Shown here: positions 33,870 through 45,407 of the stretch, in pieces | Position numbering within the stretch: position 1 is the stretch's first letter | Layout of the letters: each line of letters opens with the position of its first letter | Source: Neospora caninum Liverpool | Taxonomy: Eukaryota; Apicomplexa; Conoidasida; Eucoccidiorida; Sarcocystidae | NCBI RefSeq assembly: GCF_000208865.1 | Contig: NC_018398.1 | Coordinates: forward strand, 3,800,812-3,864,811 | Length of the DNA stretch: 64,000 bases | Direction: 5' to 3' | Notes under the pieces: model-generated | What the model was told of the DNA's origin: nothing | Seen by the model: only the letters and a program-made list of their open reading frames with translations | Database searches by the model: none | Translations under genes and position numbers: made by a program

Positions 33870-36800
33870 CGCCGCGGAAAGCTGCAGCGCCTCAGCGCGG
33901 TCTCCGTTAGACGTTTCTCTCGCCTTCCTTTCGACAGCTACAACGGTCTACAATTCGTCGCGCTGCTCGAGAATCCACCGAACCGCTGGGGGGGGGGGGG
34001 GGGGGTCACGGGAGCAACGGCCAAGAACAGAGCAGCGCTCCCCCGGTATCCTTTCTTCGCCCAGATTCGGGTCCTGGCTGTTAACTGGCGGTGCCTACAC
34101 TTGCGGTTTCAGCCTATCTCCATGTTGGTGGGTGTTTTCCCTGCCCAGAGCTGAGCAAGGTTTGGCTGGGTCGCGTGCTGGGATCTGCCCACGACTGAAG
34201 TTCCCGCTCCCAGAAACTTTGCATCCGCCCCTTTGGCTCAATCTAAAACCTATAATTAAACCGGGTGCATGAGCAGCCGAATGAAAGTCGCTGGCTTTCG
34301 ACGCTCATTTCGGGAGTCGCCGTTGACCGGGTGATGGTGTGCTGCATGCAGTCCGAGTCCAACGAATCTGCCCTGATGAAGCGAACAACCAAAGGATGCA
34401 GGAAAGAATAAACAGATGAAAACTCCAGGGAAAAGAGGCATCCAGAAAAGCCGTAATGTGATACCATAAAACCGAGAGGGCATGTTCGCCTTGATACACA
34501 GGGGAGCATCGAGAGGTTTTTGTCGTAGCACAAACGCATGCATGCTTGACGTTTTCAAGCATGCAGTTCTAGCGAAGGACCTCGCGAGTGCCATTCTCAG
34601 CTGGAGAAAATCGACGAACCGCAGGAGCAACTTTTCTTCCCGTCTTGTCAGGACGTGTCATTGACGCCAGTGGCGATCCCAGCTGAGTGTTCAAAGGTTT
34701 GCTGTCGGCTCTCTCGCTGCAAATTGCCTCAAGAAAAGCCGCCTTCTGCACAAAGCGACGCGGCACATGCGAGAGAACGCCCTGGATTGCCGACTCGCAT
34801 ACGTGACAGCACTCCGCTGGCGGAACGCTCGTCGGGTTCGGTTGTCTTTTCCTCATCTTAGAACGGTGATGTCCTTTACAAGAAGCATACGGTTCTCGGT
34901 TCAGACACGAGTAGGGGAACCACCCGTATCGAGACACACAGCTACCGCTTTCGGACGGCACGCCTTCGATGTTCTGAGATTGGATCTGTTTTTGCACCCT
35001 TGGGATGGATTTCTACGGGGGACTTTGTGAAGCTGCATGACGCTGTGGAAAAACGCTTGACTCGAAAACTGTGAGGCGGGTAGGTGGTCAACGGTGACAG
35101 GCGGTACCTGCTTGCATGCAGGGTATCCTGTCTTCACAGCAGATCATGGAGATGGCCCAATTCTTCCTCAAGGCGCCTTTTTCCGAGAGCGAACGAAATG
35201 GTCCGAATGCAGGTCATGAGTGTATCTGTTGACCTGTGAGTTCAACGGAGAGCGATCTGATGACTTGAGGTGCAAATAGGGTAGGCTGAGGTAGCGTACG
35301 TGTTTGCAAGACTCTCCCGATGGTACCGATCATTCCAAGCAAACGCTGTAACAACGGAATCCATCTGAGGTGCGCGCTACTAGAATAATTGTGCATCAAA
35401 CTGAAACGTAGACTTGTCCATCTCGGCCGTATAGGCTTCAGAAACCGGTGTACGTGAACGGTTGGTGCACCGGCATTTGCCGTGTAAGGATACCCCACTA
35501 TCTATCTCCAGCTGTACTCAGGACTTGATGGATATACATGCGTCACAAAGGAAGCCTCGAGGGAGACAGCTCCACCTGCACTCACGAAAGAATTTTTTTC
35601 CAAGGTCAACAAAGCATTCACACTGTACACAAACGTGAACTGTTCCGCATCCAAAAATGGATCGTGCCGAAGACAATGGTCGCCTCTTTTAGGCGCAGTA
35701 CGATGCGTACACTGCAAGATTTTGTCAGCCATCGTGGGCCGTGTCGGTTGGCCTTTTCTGTGGCATCTCAGTGTTGGTACTGCCTGCGAGAGGCAGTCGT
35801 AGTCATTTTTCGTGGACGGTGAGCCTTCTTTGATTTTCTTCCCTGAACTACATATCTAGAGAATAAAAAGGCATATTTGAACTTCTCCGTTGCAGCCGTG
35901 TAGCTAAGGACAGTTTAACCTCCCTTAGCGTTTAGATGGGTAACTCCAGACAAGTAACGTTGTATCAATACAGCAGGCTACGGAATTTCGAGCAGGCGGA
36001 CAGGGTAGGCTCGACCAATCCAGCGAACTTAATCGGCATGGAGGTGTCTTCCCCTTGAGTGTCGGGCTCTTCTTTTACATGCACATGCTCGTAGACGCAC
36101 AGTGGTGCTGACGGCAACAGCCGCCTGGGGGTTCCGACCAAGCTCGACAGTTGTCAGCATTCGGAAGCCCTCCCTGAAGGACTCGAAAGCATCTCAGTGG
36201 ACCGCATGTGCGGTAAAACCTCACAGGTCCCCGCATTTGACGTGTCTGACAGAAGGAACTCGTGCGTTGTCTCCAGGACCACATGGCTTCTTGACTTGGC
36301 TAAAATGAGCAATCCTACACACATGCAAGGCAGATTGAGGGCCAACTACGTTCACGTCGCTCACCAGCTGATGTCGGACTATTCAGGGCTGATGACATAC
36401 ATTTGCCTTTTCTTGCCAACTGCTGGCCGTTCCGGCCTCAACTGGACTGGTTATTTCGAACTACGAAACAGTTTCGCGAAAGGTTCACATGCAACTGCAG
36501 TGGTAGGCCCTGTTCCCCCCCGCTAATCACCTCTTTCCTGTCGCTTAACGGCCAGAAAGGGTTTGAGAACCCAGTACGGGCTGCCTGCTTCGCACATCCA
36601 TATGCTTTTTCGGAGTAAAAAGAGAGACCGACGCCATGGACGGGCAGGAGATAATGTTACCTCTCTCTGTTTTTCCCGGCCCGACTGGTTCCGACTCTGA
36701 CGATTTGTTTGGGAGGATTCATATATTCTCACCGACGGCATCGTGCTCGTGCACTTCCATGTCGCAACTGGACATTCGATAAAGAGCTCGTTGGTGGTCT

Positions 36801-37959
36801 CATGTTTCATATGTGACGCAGTGCAGAAAACAGCACCCATATTATCTTTCTAGTGCGGGGGAAAAAAGTGTTGTTTTTTGTTCTTTCGTGCATGTGCAGC
36901 ATGCCACGGGGGCTCGCACCACCGTCGTGCGGTTCGGTGGTGGGAGTCTGCAAGAATCAGGCATGCGGCCGTGAAAAGAACGGGATGCCCCACAAAAGCA
37001 TGTCTACCATCGTACAAAGTGGCAGAGCGCACAAGCAGAGCTGTTTGTATTGCGTGAACACTGTGTCTGTTCACCCCCGTTGTAATCCTCCTAGAAAAGG
37101 CAGAGGAGCAGTACATCAACTTGTACAGTCGCTGGAAATATTTGTGTTACGCTCTCTCTACTTATATGGCGACTACCCCGTGGGCGTACCTATTCTGGAA
37201 TCTGATTGGTTTTAAAAAGTTACTCGCGCCTGCTGGCGGTTCAACTCCTCTAAGGCATTACACTGAGACAACAGCCAAAGCACATTTCACAGTATCTATT
37301 CTACGATACAGCTAGGGCATTTCGGCAGCCAAGTAGAGACCGGATCTGCCGTCACCCTTCCCCCGCTCCCTGTCCTGCACAGACGGTTAAGTGTGGAGAT
37401 TATGCCTCTTAATGGATACAAGCGATTTCATGGGCAACTTGTCGTCCTCAGCATGCACGCGGATAGCCTCTCTGGCGATGACGGTCTCACGCGTCCCGCC
37501 CTGTCGCCGGCGTTGCAGCGGGGAGGGTGTCAACCGTTTTGTGTCCAGGAGCGCGCAGCCTCGCGCAACGACAAAACCGGTCCTGTCTGTCCGGCAAGAG
37601 CACGCGACCAAACATCGGCAGAATCGGACAGCAACACCGAGACTGCATCTCGCTGTCCAGCGGGTCCTTCCATGACGAAAGCTCTTTTGCGTCAGATCTG
37701 CAAAGGTACCAGGGCGAAACGACACGCCTGCGAAAGCCGAACAGATGCCAGATTTTTCCCAGGCACGGGGCCATATCACCGCGTCAGCAGACGCACCGCT
37801 GATGCTTGCCGGCGTTCTGGGCGTTTGCTGTACAAGCGCGTAGACAAACAGGTGCACAGAGAGTCAGCCGTTTAATGGACATATGAGAGCAGACTGTTAC
37901 AGAGCGTTCTCAACATGGTTAGGGGCCTAGGCAGCGGCTGCTTTTGATTCACGAAAAAG
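33870..37959. other. 4-kb divergent spacer between TRM9 and DNAAF1
   Basis: This is the largest gene-free stretch in the window. It must carry the promoters of TRM9 (-) and DNAAF1 (+). A G-run of about 16 lies at 33990-34005. Many short open frames exist on both strands, but I could not match any to a family. Some are hydrophobic (34630-34256 minus; 37121-37315 plus) and might be diverged organellar fragments, which I cannot show. An additional 5' exon of DNAAF1 may lie near 37923-37992. Confidence 0.4.
33990..34006 (+). repeat. poly-G run (~16)
   Basis: An uninterrupted G homopolymer just upstream of the TRM9 start codon (minus-strand gene). Confidence 0.85.
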
Positions 37960-40900
37960 ATGACCCATTCTCTTGCAAAAAGAGGAAACATGGTAAGATC
38001 TTTGTTCCTTCCCACAGCGAGCGGACAATATGAATCTCCAGCCCTCAATGAAAAGCTGTATTTCCACTTTCGCGGGTTCACGAAGATCGAGAACCTCGAC
38101 AGCTACACCCAAGTGAGGGCTCTATGGCTCGAAGGAAACGGCATTCGCAAGATCGAAGGGCTGGACAACCTGAAGCAGCTGCAGTGTCTGTAAGGTTCCC
38201 TGCTAATGTCTCTGTCAGACGAGGAAACCTTTTAAAGGCGACTTCCCCGCACGTAAAACACGTGTGATGGACGCTCTGTAGGGCTCACGCTGAAGAAAAA
38301 AGCTTGTTTTTGTTTTAGTAGCCCTTGTACGAAACAGGTACCGGAAACCGAAGCGCGAGCGGCCAGCAGTTTTGAGGAAAGCGGTGGTTTTAAATTCTTC
38401 AACCGGGATTTTTTCGAAGCACGAATGCATGTCACAGGCCTCCGGCCATCAGCATTGTCTAGCGTCAGTGACGAGAGAGACAGAGTAACGGTCCCCTAAC
38501 AGCGTTTTAACTGCTCACTAGGGCGTCATTTGTCGGGCGAAATAGCCAATCCGAATTCTCTTGTGATTGTCCGAAATGAATAGGTTTTTGCAACAAAACT
38601 GCATCAGGGAAATTCAGAACCTGGATAGCTGCACAAAACTGGTCATGCTGGATCTTTCCCACAACTGTATCCGAAGAGTCCAAGGCTTGTCGTCCCTCCC
38701 TCATCTCAACAACATCAAACTCGCCTACAACGCATTTGAGACACTTGATGTAAGTATTTCTTTCAACAGTCGCAGAACCCCTGTATTCGCCGGAGCCGTC
38801 GTGTGCAGAGTCCTTGTCTTTCCTGTTCGCTGGAAAACGAAGACAACAGAAGCGAACGAATGAAGGGAGAGGCAACTCACCCTTGCGTGTCTCACTGGTA
38901 AGGCACACTGAGTGTCTGAACAAAGTTGCAGTGCCTGTCATATCTATCGCAGGACATTCGCGGCCTGGCTGAATGTCGAGCCCTAACAAATTTAGATCTA
39001 TCTCACAACTGCATAGAAATCGGCGACAGCAGCAAGAGCCGAAGGTTCGCCACCACTTCGGCTCCTGTTCGTGGAGGAGCGAATCTTGTGGAATCAAATT
39101 CAGAGGCAGCCTGCACCTCAACTTCTGACGCAGAAACCAACGAGGACCGCAATGATTCGGACTGGCTCGAAGATTTCGTCAAGCTCTTACGACAGCTGCC
39201 GGGGTTGACGTGTTTGTATTTCCATGGAAACCCTGTTATTCGGAAACTTCCTTATTACCGCAAGCGTATCATTGCCGGTAAGCGCTATCGTGGTGGATTT
39301 CAGACGTCTCAGATTGCCTTATCCGCCTGCTCAATTTTTCGACTGCAATGTCATCAAGCTTGGAGAGCCAACATTCTCATACAGACACCCTGATGGAGTC
39401 CGAGCAAAGGCTCCACGTCGCAACGTCGTGTTTTTGCGGCGCTTTCCGCTTGTGTCTTTAAGCTCTGCCTGGACTGCGGTATTTGGACGACCGTCCCGTC
39501 AAGGCTCTGGAACGAAACGCCAGTGAGGCCTGGGTGAAGGGAGGAAAGGAGGCCGAGACGGCAGCCATCAGGCAGTTCAAGGACGCAGAAAAACTGCAGT
39601 TCAACAGCTATCTGGAAGACTTTCGAAACATGCAAGTACGCAGAAAAGACCCATCTCTTTGGTCGCCAAGGATGGCCGCCACTCCATGGCATACGCGGTT
39701 CAGCAGAGAGTGTCGGAAATTCGAGCAACTCCAGACTGTCACGGCTATTCTTGACGTTCTGTTTGTACTGTGGCTCTTCTCTCGTCGGTCGCTGGTGGTG
39801 TGCAGAACAAATACAGGGAGAATGTGCGGAGGGCGCTGGATCGAATTGCAAAAGAAGAGGAACGCAGGGCGCAGATGGCAGCTAACAGCGGTGAGGGAAT
39901 CCTAAGTGAGTGATATCACACATCATCTAACGGGGAATGTGTAGCCAGATGCAAGAACGCCGATGCAGTGCCGTGTCGCTCACCGCTTCCACGCGACGCC
40001 GTGGAGGAACGGGGCGCCCAACTATGGCTTGTCTGTTCTCCAGTTGTCCTGTCTCCCGCGCTTGATTTGTCCACCAGTTAAACGGGTTCAAAACTCTATG
40101 GAACACCTTTCTCTGATTCACGTCTCAGCGGCTCCCACTGGAGCCAGGTTATGGACTCAAGAAGAGCAAAAGCACGAGATTGCGCGGGCCGACGCCGTCC
40201 GGCGACGCTGGCTCCGCGCAGCAGATGCTGAGCTACGGGCGATTGAGATGCCTCGGACCGCCACTGAACCAACTGCTTCCGGGAGAAACGACCCTAGAGA
40301 CGTCGTCGCTGCTGCAGCCGAAGGAAGTAGGCAGGTATCCGGGACGACGTTTCTGCGGAGGCTGCAGCGAGCGGCTTCGGATGAAGCTGTCGCCCCTTCT
40401 TTGCTTGGAGTGGAGCACGAGGTGCCCACGTCTGTAGGTGCACCCACGGACTCTGACGACCCCGGTAAGACTGACTCACGCTCCGGAAACGAGGACATGA
40501 CGGTGTTGCGGTTCGATTGCGGAGAGACGATTTTGCAAGCACGAAGCACAAATTTTTGCTTGAGATGGTAGCATGCGCTCGGTTAGCGACATCAGACCTG
40601 CAATACGCCGGCCATCAGGCCCGATACCTAGACACGAGCTTTCTCAAATGGAGAATCTGACTGCGAGAACACGCAGCTGTCACCAAAGAAGACCAGTGAA
40701 GTCACACGGTGAATCCTGCTAAGCGCATGCGCGGTACGGATTCCTTTATCTCGTGTCGAGGGAAGTCACGGCCCCTTTCGGTGCACTTCATCAAGGCGGA
40801 ACAGGCATTCTTGGCCATCTTGTTGTTGCCTGTGCGCAGCGACGAGCGTTGATGATTGCGGTCACGTTGTAGACGCCGCGTTACCCGGCGGTTTCGACGA

Positions 40901-41243
40901 GCTCCCTTCGCTGGCGTCCGATGGGGCAAGACCTCTGATTCTTTCCGAAACTTGTCATTTTGTGGCTGAAGACCAAAATGGTGTTGCAGTACGGGACAGG
41001 AAAGGCAGTGAGAACTCCGTTTTCGAGACGTGGAAACAGAGTAGCCATGGTGGTCAGATGCGACTTGCTGAGTTCGACGCCCCACGGAACCCGGGGAGGC
41101 GGAATCCCCCGTCAGCGGGAGGCGGAGCCAGAGAAAACGTATCACTTTTGAATGACGAAAGCGCCTCGACAGGGGCTACCGTTCTCGGCACAGGAGGAGC
41201 ACAGGAGGAGAAGCATGAGTTCTGCTTTGGTAGGATGGACTAA
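37960..41243 (+). CDS. DNAAF1: dynein axonemal assembly factor 1 (LRRC50/ODA7)
   Basis: DNAAF1 is a cytoplasmic leucine-rich-repeat factor needed to preassemble axonemal dynein arms. Seven exons: 37960-38189, 38584-38749, 38953-39277, 39463-39635, 39806-39890, 40129-40464 and 40840-41243. All are phase-consistent and give about 572 aa. Landmarks: [92 protein letters not shown] and the LRR cap LRYLDDRPV (245-253), followed by [13 protein letters not shown] as in LRRC50. The C-terminus is divergent and charged. The junction CT|G TTT TTG rebuilds an LRR consensus exactly, which is strong support. The fifth exon could instead end at 39905 in the same phase. The N-terminus is less certain: a GTAAGA donor at 37992 with an acceptor at 38018 could remove a few residues. 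Flagella occur only in coccidian male gametes, so stage-specific expression is expected (inference). Confidence 0.9.
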
Positions 41244-43123
41244 GGATCGCGCTATCCAGCGGGCGCAGGCTGTTCAAAACGCAAGCAGCTGGTTCGTTTC
41301 CAGGAGGGCCCTCGAAACCAGCATGCAGACACGATGTCCCCACTAAATACGTCCTTCCTGACTGCGGTTTTTTTCAAAGTACCATGCCTGCTCGGTAGTC
41401 GCGCACATTCCCTGCAACTCTGTTTTCCAGAGGCGGCCAGACCAAGTGGTACTACGGGTGCAGAGTAGTCTTCCTGCACACAGCAGCCTGTTGCTGCAGA
41501 GGAGACGCCCTCCAGTCGCGTCCACTTACAGCGAGAAATCTTAATGTCTTCCATTTAAGCTGAGAAACTAGGTTGTACCCGCTCGTGGAGTATGGACTCG
41601 CGTGGCTGATGGAAAAAGCACTGACCAACGGGGTGCCGTTTCAACTCACTAAAGCTTTAGCGGTTTCGTTGTCACACTTACCGCATTTTACGATTCCGAC
41701 ACAAACATCAATTGGAATTTGTGAATCCTCGACATGGGGTCCATTCACACGAACATGGAAGTGGTCGAGATGATGCTCCCTCTAAAATATCAGCTATCAA
41801 GCCTGGCAATATGCACCCACTGAATTAACTACGGAAACGGGGGAAACCGTTACTTCCGGATTAATCCTGGCGCTGGTACGTGCTTCCTGAGCATTTTGAG
41901 GTGATGCTGTTCCAGTTTCTGGATATTTCCTTTGAAAACGCGCAATCACACTATCCAGTAGGTGACGTAGAAGTTTCACGGTTTCTCTTCCCTGTACGGG
42001 TGTCGTTCGCGGACAGAGGTTTGGTTAGAACGACTCAATTTTCCCCCTCACTGCATTATTCGTCGAAATAAAAGTTAAGACGAATCGTTTGGCGCCTTGG
42101 TCGCACCTGGCGAGGCGATTGCAGCCACCATCTTTCCTGGAAAGGTTTTGTGGAAGCAGATCGACCAAGGGAAATCGGGCACGGCGTGAGACGCAGAGTG
42201 ACGATCGAATTAAACTTGCAACAAGGGGATCTGGAACACGGAGACATAGCCGTTTTCCAGTGTAACAATAGCGCATGCCACGGTGAGTTGACGGAATTGC
42301 GAGTTCTGCTTGCATGCACTAACGCGTGAACAGTAGTACAGGAAGGGGATTCTCTACAACACATACATGGCTTGGTTCTTTGCAACTTTTCTTTCGTGCC
42401 AATGGTTGGGAATGACCTCTATTTTCCTCTTCTTTCGGGCACTCGCGAAACCTTGCTCGCCGCGATCCCGATGTGGATGTGTCGATACAGGCAGCGAAAC
42501 GGGTGATACGATGTCTCGTGAGCGAGAGGCTGCGTGTTATCGGTCCACTTTTTTCTCAGTTTCTTCGGACTCTCTCTGATAACAGCGTCCCTCTTCTGTG
42601 CATGTCTTAGGTGTCGACGAACTGGTTTCCGGTGCTAAGGGAACGGCGACAAACAGCATTGAACAGTTTTGACAGCGTACGTGTGTCTGTGTACATACAG
42701 CTAGGTAAGAAACAGATGCGGTGAACACGTGCATCTGCCACTGTGACTGTTCATCCGACGACACGAAAAAATTTCTTTTTCGCGAGGATCTTCACAGGGC
42801 GCGTGTGTTTCGATCTGTTCTCGTCTCCCTCGGGTGCGTGCAGCCAGCGGCAAGTCCGAGGGCTCCTTCTGCAGCCCGCGAAAGCGTCCGTGCTCGCCGC
42901 CGCCGCGTGTCAGTTTCGAAGCTCTTCCGTGTTGTCAAAAAAAGCGGTCAGACGTCCAATCGTGCGCCATATTGGCACTTTCACCTCTTGTGAAGGAACT
43001 GGACAGGCATGGCCGCCGGGCAGATATTTGCGTGGTGTTTTCCCTCAGATCCGTGGTCTCTTCCCTCGCCGGTTTTTCGATTCGTCTGCCTATTCGCCTC
43101 TGCTCTCACAGAAGACGCACGCC
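41244..43123. other. spacer between DNAAF1 and NUDCD3
   Basis: No gene seen. A TGTGTACATACAG sequence (42688-42700) is the reverse complement of the GTGTATGTACA motif found upstream of ARP4 and the carrier, 424 bp before the NUDCD3 ATG. The open frame running into NUDCD3 from 42743 contains no ATG, so it is 5' UTR-like. Confidence 0.4.
42688..42700. promoter_or_regulatory. GTGTATGTACA-type motif upstream of NUDCD3
   Basis: TGTGTACATACAG, reverse complement CTGTATGTACACA. It shares the TGTATGTACAC core with the motifs at 855 and 28728/28768. Function inferred. Confidence 0.25.
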
Positions 43124-45407
43124 ATGCCGGACGCCAAGGAAGAAGCCCAGCAGCGGGCGCAGATGCACGAGGAGTTGCTCCTGAACCTTGCCCGGTGCCA
43201 CCCTGACATTGAGAGCCTCTTGCAAACCTTTTTCGACTTTCTCGAGCGCCGAACTGACTTCTTCCATGTTATAGAGTCTCCTGGCGCCTCGCCGGGGTCA
43301 GTTTCGTCCGGAGGCGGAGCCCCAAATATGGGGTTTCGGGAAGGTCGCGCAGAGGCCATGGTTCGCCAAGCATTTGCGAAGGCGCAGATGGCCTACAGAC
43401 GACGAGCTCAGCCCCACCTTCTGGAACGCTCAACGCCGTCTTCTTCGCGTGGCGACGCAACGACAACGACGGCGAAAGCTGATGCGGCGAGACGCTCGGG
43501 TACAGGGAAGGGCGAAAAGCTGGTAAATGCAGCTCCTCGAGGAGTACCGGCACCTGCGGCCGTTTGCCCCACGGCAGATGCTACGGAGGGCCCTGGAGGA
43601 AAGCCGGGAGAGTGGCGGCAGATGCCGGACTCACGAGGACGAGAAAGGGAAGGGAGTGAGCGGCCGGGAGCGAAGGGAAGTAGAGAGCAAGAGGGAAATT
43701 CTTCCCCGGTTGCCGCTGCAGGCGCAGGCAAGGAGTTGACGACATGGAATGGCGGCGTGTGCGACAATTACCGCTGGACCCAGTCGTTCACTGATCTCAC
43801 TCTCCAGTTCCGCCTCGATAAAAACAAGTACCATGGGAAAAAGGACGTGTCTGTTTCAATCACCCCGACCAAATTGAAAGTCGTCGTGGCCGGTACGTGC
43901 ACTCTCCACGGGACAACCGGAGCTGCCAGTTTTCCTTGACTCTCGACTGTTTCACACGTTCGTCCCGCGACGGGCCAACACGCTTGTCTCTCTGAAGAAC
44001 CCTCTGAGGGAACCGCTGTCCCCAGCTTCCTTCCCTCAATGGGGCGGAGCATGCGATTTTTCATGAACTTCCACGAGGTCTTCTCTCGAGTGTTTTCCCG
44101 ACGAGTCAGAACCTGGTTATCGCGCAGCGTCAACCCGGAAGCACCCTGACCTAGAGCGAGAGACACGTACTGCATCTGTGCAGGTGTCCTCCAGAGAGTT
44201 TCTGTGGCGCGATGTGTGCTTGGGCTGGAAGGGGAACGAACTGAATGTGCCTGCTGGCGCCGCAAGACTCTGTGGTGAAAAGACTGTGGGGCTTCAGATG
44301 CTACTCGCGTGGTGGACAGGGAAGACGCAGAGATTGACTTGCCTTCGGGGCGAGCTTCTCTGCTTTCCGGGGCCGCATGCACGAAGGGCGGCAAGAGGTT
44401 CGGTGGTGCAAAAGCGTGTATCGTGCCTCCGTGTGTGTTCCGGCATGTCCGGCGATGCGCTCCAGTTGGATGTCGCCACTGGTAAGAGTAAAGGCCGAGT
44501 TGGGAGTAGGTGCGTGGCTGAGGGACTGTCCACGACCCAGGCTCTTCGTTCGTGTGTCTTGCGTATGTGGTGCCCGTCAAAACCAGGCGACGTCCTCTTG
44601 GAGGGCGAGTGGGAGGAACCCGTGAACGCTGCAGAATCTCTGTGGCAAGTGGAAGATGGCCCATATCTCCTTCTCTCGATCGAGAAGGCGAGAGAGAATT
44701 GGTGGGCCTCCGTCCTCAAAGGGGAGAAGAAGATCGACACGACAAAGGTAAGAGAAAAAAACTGCACGACGCCAAGTACAGCGGAGCAGGGGCGTGAGCG
44801 GCCGGTGTGTGCTGCCGCACAGTGGTTCTTGGCGATGCACTGGTGCGTGTATATTCTTGTGGATACTGGGAAGAAGAGGACCGCGCTACGCCCTGGGTTT
44901 TTGCACGGAGACGCTGGCCCTCGTTTTTCCCTGAAGGCCATCAGCTTCAGCTCTTGGTTTTTTGTTTTCGCGATTGACAGCGTGAAAGTCCGATTTGTCT
45001 CCATTTGCGTGCACTTTGAGGCGCGTGCTCCGAAGCGCGTTCGCGCATTTGCAGTTTTGCGGAAACGCTTCTTCACTATCGTCCATGTTTTGGTGACTGG
45101 AATACGCCTCTCTGCGCTGTGTCGCGTCGCGTTGTTTCCTGTCCGCCTCTTCGTTGGCGCGTAGATTGAGTCGGTCAAGCGCGTTGAGGACTTTGACGCC
45201 GCCACGCAGGCCCACATTCGGAAGATGATGTTCGATCAGCAGCAGAAGTTGCGAGGAGAGAAGACTTCAGACGAACTGCAGAAGGAGGAACTGCTAAGGA
45301 AGGCTTGGGACGCCGAGGGTTCTCCGTTTGCAGGCACGCCTTACGATCCTTCCCTCGTTAATTTCCAGAGCAGTCTACCCCCAGGGTTCATGGGTGGTGG
45401 GGCGTGA
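43124..45407 (+). CDS. NUDCD3: NudC-domain protein, NUDCD3/NudCL type
   Basis: NUDCD3 is a CS-domain HSP90 co-chaperone that stabilises dynein intermediate chain and supports ciliogenesis in animals. Three exons: 43124-43892, 44587-44747 and 45165-45407, about 390 aa. The first ATG of the open frame is at 43124 (MPDAKEEAQQ), with no earlier ATG in frame. An N-terminal helical NudC module (LLNLARCHPDIESLL, FFDFLERRTDFF) precedes a disordered Ala/Gly/Arg segment. The CS domain starts near 208 (WNGGVCDNYRWTQSFTDLTL, VSVSITPTKLKVVVAG) and continues across the splice (DVLLEGEWEEPVNAAESLW, ARENWWASVLKGE). The C-terminus WDAEGSPFAGTPYDPSLVNF matches NUDCD3 (WDAEGSPFRG..FDP) better than NUDC itself. 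The join at residue 257 looks a few residues short relative to the family, so a small extra exon inside 43893-44586 is possible. Confidence 0.88.

Noticed and set aside
42743..43123. N-terminal extension of NUDCD3 that could be a mitochondrial presequence
   Set aside because: The extension contains no ATG. The first in-frame ATG is at 43124 and the family N-terminal module begins right after it.
43768..44664. 298-codon minus-strand ORF opposite NUDCD3
   Set aside because: Antisense shadow across a NUDCD3 intron and exon, with no recognisable domain.
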